Shown here in pieces: positions 10,553-20,003 of a stretch of 64,000 nucleotides of DNA; the stretch's first letter is position 1, and each line of letters starts with the position of its first letter. The stretch is from the NCBI GenBank assembly GCA_918797485.1, contig CAKKNE010000001.1, positions 806,001 to 870,000 of the forward strand, written 5' to 3'. This DNA comes from Pelagomonas calceolata (Eukaryota; Sar; Pelagophyceae; Pelagomonadales; Pelagomonadaceae). The notes under the pieces are model-generated. The model had not been told where the DNA came from, made no database searches, and was given only the letters and a program-made list of their open reading frames with translations. The position numbers and the translations under genes were made by a program.

Positions 10553-11392
10553 CTACCGCCCCGCCGCCGCCACGACGTCGGACACAGAAGGCGCATGCTC
10601 GCTCAGGCGCTTGTAGAAGTAGCGCAGCGGCGCCTCGTCGAGCGCGTCCAGCTTTTCGTACGCTAACGCTTCGTACAGGCCCAGCGCCGCGGGGTTCTCC
10701 TCGTGGACGTGGAGGAAGACGGAGTCGTAGCCCCAGCCCGCAGGCCCGGCGAGGTGCTCCGCGGCGTCCATCAAGGCCTGCGCGACGCCGCGCCGTCGAC
10801 ACGAGTCCGCGACGCAAACGTTCGAGATGTAGGGCCTATCTGGTGCTGATGATTTGGCCGAGAAGGCGTCTCGTAATGCATCTAACATCGGCAATGGAGT
10901 GGGGTGCGCGCCGTCGGCTCGTCTTAGTCTTAATTCGACGGCGGCGACGCATTCTGATCCAGACGGCCGCGCCGCGATTAACATCACCGCGCCGCGGTCG
11001 TTTGGATCCGTTATGCGTGTCGGCTTCTTGAGGCGCGCGCCGCAGCGCGCCCTTAACCCTAGGGCGTACTCCGTACTGTCGTACGTCTTCGCGGCGGCCG
11101 CGACGCCCCGTAAGGCCTTGTCCTCCCAGCTCTGGCCGCCGTTATCGATGACCTCGATGCCGCCGCCGAACGCGTCGGCGATCAATGACGAGACGCAGGC
11201 GACGTCGTCGGCCTCCATGAGGCCGAGCGTGATCGGGTCGGCGTCGGTGCCTAGTCTTGGCTTCAGGAGACCTTCGTGTCCCACGACTTTGTGCGTGCTG
11301 CTTGCGAGCCAGGGGCGCATGCAGTCGATGGATGCGAAGGGCACGAGGGCCGCCGTGAGCGTCGGTAGCAAGGCGAGGGGCCAGGCATGCAT
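10553..11392 (-). CDS. GNAT-family N-acetyltransferase, secreted or plastid-targeted
   Basis: A 279-residue protein starting with a hydrophobic leader (MHAWPLALLPTLTAALVPFAS) that fits a signal peptide or the first part of a bipartite plastid presequence. The C-terminal half holds the GNAT fold. ISNVCVADSCRRRGVAQALMD is the acetyl-CoA-binding motif A (R/Q-x-x-G-x-A), followed by a final helix region with ENPAALGLYEALAYEKL. The acceptor substrate cannot be read from the sequence. It is convergent with ATR (150 bp gap) and divergent from the FkbM gene across a palindrome-bearing promoter. Confidence 0.85.
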   Translation of the reverse strand: MHAWPLALLPTLTAALVPFASIDCMRPWLASSTHKVVGHEGLLKPRLGTDADPITLGLMEADDVACVSSLIADAFGGGIEVIDNGGQSWEDKALRGVAAAAKTYDSTEYALGLRARCGARLKKPTRITDPNDRGAVMLIAARPSGSECVAAVELRLRRADGAHPTPLPMLDALRDAFSAKSSAPDRPYISNVCVADSCRRRGVAQALMDAAEHLAGPAGWGYDSVFLHVHEENPAALGLYEALAYEKLDALDEAPLRYFYKRLSEHAPSVSDVVAAAGR

Positions 11393-11519
11393 GGCTGCCC
11401 TGGCGCGACGCGTTTTACAGCTCGAAAATTGATCTGTTTACGGCAGTGTGTGCGCGCACAGCACGTTTACTGCCCGATCCACACGGTGTGAGTGTTTTTG
11501 TACTCGATCCGCATAATAA

Positions 11520-11540
11520 CTAGCAGCATTAGACACTAGG
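11520..11540 (-). repeat. Promoter palindrome, divergent copy
   Basis: CTAGCAGCATTAGACACTAG: a shortened, degenerate version of the recurring palindrome. It lies 128 bp from the GNAT start and 165 bp from the FkbM start, in the 312-bp divergent interval 11393-11704, which holds no gene. Confidence 0.6.
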
Positions 11541-11704
11541 AAACATTTTTTGCATGCTGCCATGGCTGCGCGGTAGCGTGCACGCGAGCGCAGCATCGTC
11601 TTGCGACCACAGTCGCCCTGTTCCGGCCGGTGCAGGGCAGCCCGCCCACTTTCGTACGCGTTCGGCAACGCTGAGGCCACCGGGCAGCCCCACAGTCTCT
11701 ACTC

Positions 11705-12625
11705 ATGACACGATGGCTCAGCAGCTTCCTCTTGGTCGGGACCGCATGCGGCTACGAACTCGTCCCTGCGGATCTGGAGAAACCGGTGCCGCCCTTCGTC
11801 AGCGACATCGAGAGCCATAAGCTCGAGCTGCCGTTCACGACGAGTGCAAGTGAGTCGCGGCGCTGCGTGCATGCCTTCACAGCCCGCGGGAGGAGGCACA
11901 AGGGCGGTAGGATTGACCCCGGTGCGTACGACGGCATCGCGGGCAACCGCCAGAACGCTAGGAGTTCGCACAACGAGGACCGCTTCGCGATTCGCCTTTT
12001 TGGCGGAGCTGGCAACTGGACTTCCAGCCGGACGTTCCTTGAGATCGGAGCTTTTGATGGCGTCACCGAATCAAACACAATCATCATGGAGCGGTGCCTT
12101 GGTTGGCGCGGCGTCTTGGTCGAGCCGAATCCCCGCGCCTTCGACGCTCTCAAGGCTGCAGGTCGGACGCACTCGACGCTGGTTCACGCTTCTCCAATGT
12201 GCGAGACTGAGAGTAAGGTTCCTATGAGTCCGCTCCCGTTCACGTCGGCCAGGACAGACCCGGAGCCAGGGGCGCCGCACGGCGCCGTACCTGTGCCCTG
12301 TGTATCGCTCACGGACATCCTGCTGAAAGCTGGACATTCGAAAATAGACTTCTTTTCTTTAGACGTAGAAAACTCGGAGGACCGCGTGCTCGCGACGCTG
12401 GATTTGAAAAAGGTCGACGTGGCACTCGTCTTTGCCGAGGCGTATAATAAAGACTGCAGGACGAGGTGCGCCAAGCGGGACCGCGTGCGGGAGTACATGG
12501 CGGAGGCCGGCTACGCCCTGAACCCCGGCGGGATCAACGTCCACTTCTCGGACGTGTTCGTGCGGGAGGATCTGATGGGTGCCGCAGAGGCGCGACGACT
12601 TCTTTTTAGTGCTGTTGTAAGGTGA
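11705..12625 (+). CDS. FkbM-family SAM-dependent methyltransferase, secretory
   Basis: A 306-residue protein. A signal peptide (MTRWLSSFLLVGTACG) is followed by a Rossmann methyltransferase domain of the FkbM type. The SAM-binding motif I reads FLEIGAFDGVTESNT, then LGWRGVLVEPNPRAFDAL (acidic residue that would contact ribose). A later strand reads IDFFSLDVENSE, matching the family LDVEG-x-E motif. FkbM enzymes O-methylate sugars or other small molecules; the secretory leader suggests Golgi or ER lumen glycan modification, which is inference. No intron. A perfect 8-bp inverted repeat lies just 3' of the stop. A second FkbM gene lies at 25857-26877. Confidence 0.88.
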   Translation: MTRWLSSFLLVGTACGYELVPADLEKPVPPFVSDIESHKLELPFTTSASESRRCVHAFTARGRRHKGGRIDPGAYDGIAGNRQNARSSHNEDRFAIRLFGGAGNWTSSRTFLEIGAFDGVTESNTIIMERCLGWRGVLVEPNPRAFDALKAAGRTHSTLVHASPMCETESKVPMSPLPFTSARTDPEPGAPHGAVPVPCVSLTDILLKAGHSKIDFFSLDVENSEDRVLATLDLKKVDVALVFAEAYNKDCRTRCAKRDRVREYMAEAGYALNPGGINVHFSDVFVREDLMGAAEARRLLFSAVVR

Positions 12626-12661
12626 GCTTAGAATGTGGCTAGAGCTGCTAGCTAGAGTTCA

Positions 12662-12682
12662 TGAGATCTGCGCAAGATCTCA
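12662..12682. repeat. Perfect hairpin 3' of the FkbM gene
   Basis: TGAGATCT, 5-nt loop GCGCA, AGATCTCA: a perfect 8-bp stem beginning 37 bp after the FkbM stop codon. It could form a hairpin in the 3' end of the mRNA; its function is unknown. Confidence 0.6.
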
Positions 12683-12797
12683 CCTAGACTGGCCGCACAC
12701 AACGCGACAGTCCTCCAAAATTAGTATTCGTGGGTCCCCGAGCACCATCATCATCCTGCGCATCTCGTTTGGCTGCCCCGCGAGGCTGTGACCAAGC

Positions 12798-14461
12798 ATG
12801 CAGCTCCTTCTGCTGTGGGTAGCGGTGCACGCCGCCGCGGCGCTCGTGCACACGACTACTCTGCCCCACAAGACGCGCCTACTCGCGACCACGACGCTCG
12901 TCGACCGCGCGCTGGACACGCTCGAGGACGCGACGCTCCATCTCACGCGCCTGTCGGAAGGCGATGCCCAGGACGTCGGCCCGCGAAATGATGACGACGA
13001 CCGCGCGACGCTCGTCGTCCTCGGCTCGGGCTGGGCCTCGCACGCGCTCATCAAGGTCGTCGACGCGAACAAGTACCGCGTCGTCGTCGTGAGCCCGCGG
13101 AACCACTTCGTCTTTACGCCGATGTTGGCCTCGGCCGCCGTCGGTACCGTGGAGTACAGGTCGATGACGGAGAGCGTGCGAGGGGCAAATCCCCTCGTGC
13201 AGTTCGTCGAGGGCGCGGCCACGGGCGTGAATCTTGACCAAAGGTACGTGATGGTGCAGCCGGTCCCGTTGGGTGGGGACGCGCCGGCGCCGCAACGCAT
13301 CAGCTACGACGCCCTTGTGGTAGCCGTCGGCTCGCGAGCGGCCGACGCGAACGTGCCCGGGGCGCGGGAGCGCTGCTTTGCGCTGAAGGATTGCGAGGAC
13401 GCGCGACGGCTGCGGGAGGCAGTAGGTGAGCGCTTCGAGCGGGCCGCGCGGGCGGGCGATGCGGCGACGGCCCGCGAGCTCACGTTCGCGGTCGTGGGCG
13501 GCGGCGCTACCGGTGTGGAATTGGCCGGAGAACTCAGTGACTTTGTCAACGACGTGGGGCGGCTCTACCCGTCGCTGCCGCAAGAAGCGCCGCGCGTCGT
13601 CTTGGTGCATAGCGGCGACGAGCTCCTGCCGCAGTTCGACCCGGATTTGCGCATTGAGGCGCTCCGGGCCTTGGAGCGGCGTGGTGTCCTCGTGCGGTTG
13701 GGGCGGCGCGTCCAGCGCGTCGACGAGGAAGCGTTACGGCTCGACGACGGCTCGGACGTGCCGTGTGCGCTGTGCGCGTGGTACGTTTCTGAGTCCGAAA
13801 CGACCCATACGCCATCGCAGCGACGCGTCGACACGCAGGTGCGCCGGCACGGCACCTGTGCCCTTCACCGAATCGCTCCCGGTGCCTGTCGGGGACGACG
13901 GTCGACCCTTTGTCGACGGTTGGTTGCGGGTGGCGGGATCCCCGCCAGGCACTGTCTACGGTCTGGGCGACGCATTCTGCTGTATACCCAACGGCGAGAG
14001 CGAGCCCGTTCCGCAGACCGCCCAGGTCGCGGGCCGTGCGGAATCAAATTTCAGGCGCCCCACGACGCGATGTTGTCTCCATTTCCACACAGGTCGCCGG
14101 CCAGCAGGGTGCGTACGTCGCTCGTCTGCTCAATCGCGGCTACGACTGCGTCCGAACGCCGCCTCGGCTACCAGCCGAGACTCGGACGCCGGTCGCCAAC
14201 TGGCTCCGGTTGCGGGGCGCGGAGGAGGCGTCGGAGTTTTCGTTTCTGAACCTAGGGCTCCTCGCGTACGTCGGAGGTGGAGAAGCCTTGTCCCAGGTCC
14301 AGGTCGGAGACGCCCGAGTCGGCGCGTGGGCGGGCTCCGCGGCCTTCCTGTTGTGGAGGTCCGTCTACATTGTGAAGCAGGTCGCGACGCGGAACCGCGT
14401 GCTCGTCACGTTCGACTGGGTCAAGACGGCCCTTTTCGGTCGGGATATCACTCGGCTTTGA
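12798..14461 (+). CDS. Type II (alternative) NADH:quinone oxidoreductase, three exons
   Basis: Exons are 12798-13780, 13839-14025 and 14093-14461 (512 residues). NDH-2 enzymes oxidise NAD(P)H and reduce quinone without pumping protons. A hydrophobic leader is followed by the FAD-binding fold (LVVLGSGWASHALI), a second Rossmann motif for NAD(P)H (FAVVGGGATGVELAGEL) and the conserved GLGDA segment. The C-terminal block FLNLGLLAYVGGGEALSQVQ continues through a membrane-anchoring helix to FGRDITRL. Splicing both introns is needed to join CALCAW to CAGTAPVPF and VPQTAQ to VAGQQGAYVA, each a continuous family motif. The leader suggests plastid or mitochondrial inner-membrane targeting. It converges with the ankyrin gene at 43 bp. 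Confidence 0.94.
13781..13838 (+). mobile_element. Introner-like intron 1 of the NDH-2 gene (58 nt)
   Basis: GT donor at 13781, AG acceptor at 13837-13838 (CGACACGCAG). The 8-mers at the two boundaries, GTACGTTT and GTGCGCCG, match at only 4 of 8 positions, so this is probably an old copy. It contains the core ACGCCATCG. Confidence 0.8.
14026..14092 (+). mobile_element. Introner-like intron 2 of the NDH-2 gene (67 nt)
   Basis: Target duplications GTCGCGGG (14026) and GTCGCCGG (14093) match 7 of 8. The inserted part begins CCGTGCGGAATC and ends CATTTCCACACAG, an imperfect inverted pair. The GT donor is the start of the first duplication and the AG is the end of the element. Confidence 0.9.
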
Positions 14462-14504
14462 TGATATGTGTAAGATCTTTTTGTACGACTACATGCACAC
14501 AGAG

Positions 14505-15689
14505 TTACAAAGCAACGGCCTCCGACCGCGTCCGCGCCGCGACCGCGATGCGTGCGTCGATGACCCGCCGCGTGCACGCGTCGAGGATGTCGTGGACGGC
14601 CTCGAGCTGCGACGGGCTCAGGTCCTCCGACGGCAGGAGCAGGTGCTCGGCCCGCAGCGCCAGCGCCGGCGCCGCGGGGAAGAGCGCCGCGAAGAGCTCG
14701 TTGACGTCGCGCGGCGGCGGCGGCGGTGACGGTTCCGGTAGCGGCGCGGGCTCGGGCGCAGCAGCCCCGCGCCGGCGCACGACGGTGGACCACGGTGTGG
14801 TGTCGTCAGCGAGCGACGCCGCGCGAGCTCGTGCTGTAAGTGCCGGGAGCTCGTGCTGGTGGAAGTGGCGAGCCCGATCCACCGCCGCCGCCATTTCGCC
14901 AGACGCCGCGCCCGACGTCTCCGAGCCCGAGCCCGAGTCCGACGAAGGCGCCACCACCGGCGAGGCGGCCCGCGGCGCCGGCTTGCGACGCCGTCCCTTC
15001 TTCTTCGGCGCGGGCGCCTGGGTTTCGGGCTCGGCGCAGAGCGCCTCGGCGACCGCCGCGGCCGCGGCTTCCTTCTTGCGCATGAAATCCTCGAGGACGC
15101 CCCGCGCCCGCGCGTCCTTTGGTAACCGGTCGCCCGGCGTCTTTCCCTTTGAATCGCGCGCGAAGGGGTCCGCGCCGTTGTCGAGCAGCACGTGGACGCA
15201 CCGCTCCCAGCCGTCCATGGGTCTCTCACTCTCGGCGAGCGTCGCGCATTTGCCGCACGCGTAGTGGAGCGCCGTGCTGCCGTCTGACGTAGGAGAATTT
15301 ACGTCGGAGCCGTTGCGCACGAGCGCCGAGACGGCCAGAGCATTGCCGCCGACGGCCGCGAAGTGGAGCGGCGTCTGCTTTTGCGCGTTGACGGCCTTGA
15401 CGGCGGATTTGTCGAGGTCGAGGATCACGTGCAATATGTCGTGGCCGCCCATCGCAGCGAGATGCGCCGGCGACGCGCCCGATGCGGTCTTGCACCGATA
15501 GATCGCGCCGGCGTCGACGGCCGTTCTTAATCCTTCGATCCAGCCCGTTTCCGCGCACCGCAGCACCGCGAGCGAGCCGAGCTCGCGCGTGTCATCTTTG
15601 CTGACCGCGTCGCGCAGCGCTGCTTCATCTTTCGCTCGCACGGCGTCGTCCACTCGCTTTGCGTCAGCCTCGGAGGCTGCGCTGGGCAT
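14505..15689 (-). CDS. Ankyrin-repeat protein with disordered C-terminal half
   Basis: A 394-residue protein with an ATG start. Ankyrin repeats occupy about residues 35-185; diagnostic units include GASPAHLAAMGGHDILHVIL, QTPLHFAAVGGNALAVSALV and GSTALHYACGK. After a basic Lys/Arg-Pro stretch (PKKKGRRRKPAPR) comes a low-complexity Ser/Pro/Ala region, then a helical C-terminus (FAALFPAAPALALRAEHLLLP). Ankyrin repeats mediate protein contacts and the partner is unknown. No signal peptide; the basic stretch may direct it to the nucleus. Long frames on the opposite strand are GC-rich shadows. Confidence 0.85.
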   Translation of the reverse strand: MPSAASEADAKRVDDAVRAKDEAALRDAVSKDDTRELGSLAVLRCAETGWIEGLRTAVDAGAIYRCKTASGASPAHLAAMGGHDILHVILDLDKSAVKAVNAQKQTPLHFAAVGGNALAVSALVRNGSDVNSPTSDGSTALHYACGKCATLAESERPMDGWERCVHVLLDNGADPFARDSKGKTPGDRLPKDARARGVLEDFMRKKEAAAAAVAEALCAEPETQAPAPKKKGRRRKPAPRAASPVVAPSSDSGSGSETSGAASGEMAAAVDRARHFHQHELPALTARARAASLADDTTPWSTVVRRRGAAAPEPAPLPEPSPPPPPRDVNELFAALFPAAPALALRAEHLLLPSEDLSPSQLEAVHDILDACTRRVIDARIAVAARTRSEAVAL

Positions 15690-16010
15690 TTTGCAGGAAG
15701 GCAGTCAGCGCCGCGGCGATGGTCTCGTGCAGTAGTAGTCTCTGTGATACCTGCCGCCTCGTGTCCGCGTCCGCCAGGCGGCGTGCAAGCTCACAGCCAG
15801 CCTTTGTGCAGGTGGTGCAGCGGCGTACAGAGCCAGCGGCGGGACGCACTGGTCACAGCGCGTTAGGTAGCGAGCGTTGAGGTCCCGTGCGAGTCCTGCG
15901 CCGCTCGGGGGATCTCTACGGCGCACACTAAGCCTACAATTGGTCATTTGACCTTGTGCACTGCGGCAAACCTAGCGCTTGCAAACGCGCTCAAACGCGC
16001 AGCATTGATC
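15690..16010. promoter_or_regulatory. Divergent promoter between ankyrin and phosphatase genes
   Basis: A 321-bp interval without a gene. No copy of the recurring palindrome is visible. Upstream in-frame starts at TTG codons are not accepted as initiation sites. Confidence 0.35.
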
Positions 16011-16822
16011 ATGCCGCGCAGCAGTCGCTTGCTTCTGACTCTGAAAACCGCCGCCGCGCTGCTCCCGAGACGTACGCAGCGCCGCACGCTGTTTTACGGA
16101 TGGGGAGGCTTCCAAGGGGAAGGAGCATCCGCACTGGCCGACGCCGTCAAGGCGACGGACGTACGCGTCGCATACTTGCGACACGGAAACACTGAACCCA
16201 ACGAAGTCGATTTTGACCGAACGCTGACAAAGCAGGGCCGGTGGCAGGCGGTCGCCGCGGCGAAGTCGTATGGATTGTCATTGCGGCCGTTCCTGCCCAC
16301 GGCGTTGAGCAGCGAAGCGCCTCGAGCAGTCGAGACGGCCCAAATCTTCCTGGAGGACGCCGGTCGCGACGTCGAACTCGTCACGGACCGGAGCCTCTAC
16401 GACGGCACCATGCAACCGGAGGGGTCCGCGGTCTTCCGGGAGATCGGCTACGCGCCGCTTGATTTTTATTTGAAGGACGGGCGGGCCAACGCGGTCCTGG
16501 GCGACTACGCCGAAAACGCGGCGGCGCGCGTCGCGGCGACGCTGGCGGGCTTCGGCCAATGCTCTCGTAGGCGGACGCTGGTCGTCGTCGGCCACGTGCT
16601 GGCTCGGTGTCGACGTCATGTGGGGTCGCCTCGATGGCGTCGAGGTCACCGGTTCCGTCCACACAGGCCATCTACCTCCCGGCCGCGGCCCTCTTCGCGG
16701 CGGAGGCGCTGGGCTGCGATCAGAAGGGCCGCTCCCAGATTTTAGGATGCGACACCCAAGAAGCGGAAGGATACTTGGTCGAGCCCGACGGCTCCGTGTC
16801 GCTGTTGCGGCGGCCGCGATAG
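16011..16822 (+). CDS. Histidine phosphatase (phosphoglycerate mutase-like), organelle-targeted
   Basis: Exons 16011-16595 and 16667-16822 (246 residues). The basic, Ser/Leu-rich N-terminus (MPRSSRLLLTLKTAAALLPRRTQRRTL) fits a mitochondrial or plastid presequence. The catalytic RHG motif is AYLRHGNTEPN, followed by SSEAPRAVETAQIF and a second-histidine motif (VVVGH) immediately before the intron. Splicing gives VVGH-AIYLPAAALF, as in the family. The branch (mutase, SixA or other phosphatase) cannot be assigned. I chose the first ATG; the frame extends upstream only from TTG. A second introner-like intron follows the stop codon directly. Confidence 0.87.
16596..16666 (+). mobile_element. Introner-like intron of the histidine phosphatase gene (71 nt)
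   Basis: GT donor at 16596, AG acceptor at 16665-16666. The inserted part holds CGGTGTCGACG near its 5' end and CGTCCACACAG at its 3' end, plus the internal core CTCGATGGCGT. A target duplication is no longer recognisable. Confidence 0.85.
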
Positions 16823-16887
16823 GTTTTACTTTGACGGCCGCGCCGCACGTCGCCGCGACGCCATCTATGGCGTGGAGGTTTCTATAG
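16823..16887 (+). mobile_element. Introner-like insertion in the 3' UTR, directly after the stop codon (65 nt)
   Basis: The stop codon TAG ends at 16822 and a GT follows at once. The 8-mers GTTTTACT (16823) and GTTTTAAT (16888) match 7 of 8. The segment ends in AG (16886-16887) and contains GTCGCCGCGACGCCATC and TATGGCGTGGAGG. It has the same architecture as the coding introns but lies in untranslated sequence. Confidence 0.65.
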
Positions 16888-16925
16888 GTTTTAATTATTG
16901 TGCTTAGAAGTGTCGACACCCCTTG

Positions 16926-18729
16926 CTATAAAGGCCCAACCGTGCTGTTCGCGTACTCGAAGAAGCACTCGTAGTCCAGGAGCACCTGCTCCCGGTACTC
17001 CTTGGCCACGCGCGCGACGGAGTCGGCCCACGTCATGCGCGCGTACGACGTCCCTAAAGCGGCGTCGATCACTTCCTTGAAGTGCGCCGGCGCCTTGCCC
17101 ACCGACGCGCGCACATGAGACGTGGCCGTCGCCGCCGCGATCTGTTCCACGTACTCGGCGAAGTCTTGATAGGTATCTAATTCATCTAAGTCGAAGGACG
17201 CCTTGTACGGCGACCGCTCCCTCACGACGAAATCTCGCTCGTCGATCTTGGCCCAGCCCGCGTAGGGGTCCGTGAGTGACGTAATGGCTCTCTGGGCTTT
17301 GACCGCTCTAGCAGCTTGATTTTTGAAGAGGTGGTCAAACCAGGCCGCATCACCAGTCTTACCAGACGTCGCCTCGAAGGCGTCCCGGGCCGCTGGGCTC
17401 GGTTCTTCCTTCACATCCAAGATGACCGCTCGTCTCGAGTGCTTATCTTCCTCCGCAGCTCTATCGTCACTCGGCACATCATACGCATCGTCGTCGGCCG
17501 CCGCCGGGCGCTCCTCGCCCGCTAAGAGGACGTAGAATCGGTCCACGCCGAAGGAGCCGATGCCCGACCCGACTCTTCTTGCTACATCTAAAACTTTGAA
17601 TGAAGCAGGACTGTATTCAAGAGCGTGCCACGCGACCTTGGGCAGCGTCGCCGGGTAGCCCTCCTTCGCGAAGCCTTCTCGGATTTTAGTTTCGATGTCC
17701 TCGGGAAGTTCTTCCAGAGACGTATCTTTCGACTTGACGAATTTCAATCCACTGGAAGTTCTTTCAGTAAATTTGATGACGGCCTTGTCCTCGTCTTTTT
17801 CTTGCATCTTCTTCAGGAATTTATGCAACGCGGTATCTTTCGGCGTCGTACTCGCCTTCACTTCAAACAATTCAGCATCCTCGTTGCCCACGTAGCCCTT
17901 GACGACCTCGACGTACGCTTCGCAGAAGGTCTCCACCGCACTCTCGGCCTTCGCTTCCGTGAGGCCGTTGGTCAGGGCGTGGTTGTAGATGGAAACGGCC
18001 ACCCTCCAGACGTCGACCTGGAAGTCGTAGATGACCTGCGCGGCGTTGGTGTTTCGAGGCGCTCTCGGTGACGCCATCGACGCGGTCCGAATCGGCCCAA
18101 AATCGAAGAAGAGACCAACCACTTCATTGTGAGATGGACACGAGTCGCGTCGATGGCGTAATAAGACACGGGACACATACCGCCTCGTCAAAATCGTTCA
18201 TCCCGTAGACCACGTCCCCATCCCTAGCATGAAACGCTCCGAAGTTCGACAGGTGCTGGTCGCCGGTCACCCAGGTCCAGGTCGACGTCCTTTGTAAAGG
18301 CGAGCCGTCCTTCAGAGGGTCCGCCAATCGCAACAGGTCAAACTCGCCCCACCCGCCATTGACAAAGTCGTGCCAGAACAAGTCCGCGGTCGCTCGATAA
18401 AACGAATTCGCGTCCTTGCCCTGGGCCTTGTACTTCGTGTGGAGGTCGTCCTTTGATAATTTGCTGTCTTTGTCTGCGTAATGATTTGAGATCCAATCAC
18501 ACCGTTTCTTCGCCTCCGGGGCGGCCCAGGTGTCTCCCGTCAACACATCCTTCTGCAAGGCTTCGGCGGCTTTGGGGTCCTCGATCGCGCCTCGGAGGGC
18601 GTCGGGCACGTTGAACGCGAGAGCGGCCACGAGCATGAGCGCGCCGGCTCCCGTTATGGCGAGGAGCGCCTTGCGGCGGCGGCTCGGCGTGCTGCCGTCT
18701 ATCGTTGAATAGGCTTGCTGGCGGGGCAT
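16926..18729 (-). CDS. DUF2252-family protein with N-terminal membrane anchor
   Basis: Exons 18729-18181 and 18035-16926 (552 residues). Starting at the first true ATG (upstream frame is open only from GTG), a short cytosolic segment precedes one transmembrane helix (LLAITGAGALMLVAALAF, about residues 21-39). DUF2252 signatures are present: FYRATADLFWHDF, then GDQHLSNFGAF and NDFDEA. The family has a protein-kinase-like fold but no established reaction. Splicing joins NDFDEA to VIYDFQVDVWRVAVS, where the family continues. The remaining ~370 residues are helical and charged. It converges on the histidine phosphatase. Confidence 0.85.
18036..18180 (-). mobile_element. Introner-like intron of the DUF2252 gene (145 nt)
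   Basis: GT donor (complement of 18179-18180), AG acceptor (complement of 18036-18037). A perfect internal inverted repeat of 14 nt (ACGCCATCGACGCG and CGCGTCGATGGCGT) lies near the two ends. The 5' part reads CCCGTGTC. No target duplication is recognisable. Confidence 0.8.
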
Positions 18730-19012
18730 GTTTTGACTGGATTCGCTCGAAAGCGCTCGAAAGCGCTGCAACAGATTTGGATGGCTTTGGCAGAGCTTGT
18801 TTTGAAAGCTCGGTGTAGCGACCGCTGCGCGACTGCTGGATCTGCTGGACCCTCGAGTGGTTCGAAAGAGACCGCGGCGTCCGAGATCGAAGCTCAGGCA
18901 GCGCACGATGGCAGCTAAGCGTGCAAATCCGCGCGCGCCCGCGTGCTCTAGAGCTTTTATGCGCTAGCTGAGTTCATATACTTACTACGGAGGGATAATG
19001 TGGAAGGCGCAT

Positions 19013-19465
19013 CTAGCACATCATGTCCCACTCGTAGAGCGCGAAGAACGCGTCGTTCCAGGGCCACTTGGCTTCAAGCATGTCCCCACCGGGCCCGTAA
19101 TACGACATCACCACATTGTCGCTGGGAGCATCATATCTAAAGATGCGCTCGCCCCGATGATCCCAGTTCACGTGCTCGGGGTCCGCCGACTCGAGCCAGT
19201 TCAGCAGTCTCGCCCGTACCGTCTCGCCGACGTCGCACTCCTCCTCGCCGACGCAGACGCTCTTGAGCTCCGGTAACGAGCAGCTGAAAGCGTCTCCATC
19301 GGACGGGCGGTTGATCCCCAAACTATCAAACGCCTCCGTGGCCATGTCGGCGTCGGCGACGGCGGCCGTGGCTCGCCGCGGCGGCGGCGCGTACTTGCGG
19401 CCGTTTCGCGGGCGCGCTTGGGCGATGGCGTTTACGCCGCTTCGTGACAGGTGCCAGTCGGACAT
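19013..19465 (-). CDS. Hypothetical 150-residue protein
   Basis: ATG at 19465. The N-terminal ~40 residues are basic and Ala/Pro-rich, perhaps a targeting peptide or disorder. The C-terminal part is acidic and Trp/Tyr-rich (LLNWLESADPEHVNWDHRGERIF, then DNVVMSYYGPGGDMLEAKWPWNDAFFALYEW). No family is recognised, but the composition is that of a folded domain and unlike a GC-rich shadow frame. It lies 283 bp upstream of the DUF2252 start, same strand, and is divergent from the kinase-phosphatase gene. Confidence 0.6.
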   Translation of the reverse strand: MSDWHLSRSGVNAIAQARPRNGRKYAPPPRRATAAVADADMATEAFDSLGINRPSDGDAFSCSLPELKSVCVGEEECDVGETVRARLLNWLESADPEHVNWDHRGERIFRYDAPSDNVVMSYYGPGGDMLEAKWPWNDAFFALYEWDMMC

Positions 19466-20003
19466 CACGGGCGCCGCGCGGTGGAGCGATCGCTGCAGCC
19501 CTGCTGCAAGCGGTGCAGTGATTGCTGCCAGGAGGACGCGCCTGCTGCCGTTTCTTGCCGGGCGAATGTTAGCTTGAAAACGTGGCCTGCAGGACAGCTT
19601 TTGCTGCGCTGAAACGCGACGCGCGCTGTGCTTTACCTAATTCTGGGTATCTGCGCTCAGACAGAAGATCGAGGTCATGTGATGCTCGCAAATCGCAGCC
19701 ATCCCGGCGGATGGCGTCCTGCAGTGCGCTTACCTCGGTTCATCGGACGCCTTCGCTAGGCCACGAAAACCCGACATTCTCTCTCACTTGCTGGGCATCT
19801 CAGCCAGGCGCGCGCGCATACTGGCCCATTCATGCGCTGCGCATCGGTGTTGACATATGCACATATGCATTGACGCATATCTCCACGCGAATCCAGCTAT
19901 AACACGTCGCACCACTCAGCCTAGCCGCAGCCGACAGCCTGCATTGGAGCAGCGCGCATACTCGTAGCCGCGCGGGAGCGTAGGCGCCAGCAGCACAGCA
20001 AAA
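19466..20003. promoter_or_regulatory. Divergent promoter of the kinase-phosphatase fusion
   Basis: This 538-bp interval has no supportable gene. Near its right end, 19854-19870 reads CATATGCACATATGCAT, a pair of overlapping CATATG palindromes that stands out in such GC-rich DNA. No recurring GCTAGTGTC palindrome is present. Confidence 0.4.

Noticed and set aside
12640-12656. GCTAGAGCTGCTAGC-like string as another promoter palindrome
   Set aside because: It lacks the GTGTCTTAC part of the left arm and lies 3' of a gene. Probably chance.
13741-14100. Frameshifts breaking NDH-2 into a pseudogene
   Set aside because: The frame changes occur exactly at GT-AG segments with the shared introner architecture, and removing them restores conserved motifs. 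Introns explain it better than decay.
13426-15264. A 612-codon plus-strand open frame
   Set aside because: It runs through NDH-2 exon 2 in the right frame for a short part only, then reads antisense through the ankyrin gene. Composition is Arg/Ser/Pro shadow; the real products on each strand are recognisable.
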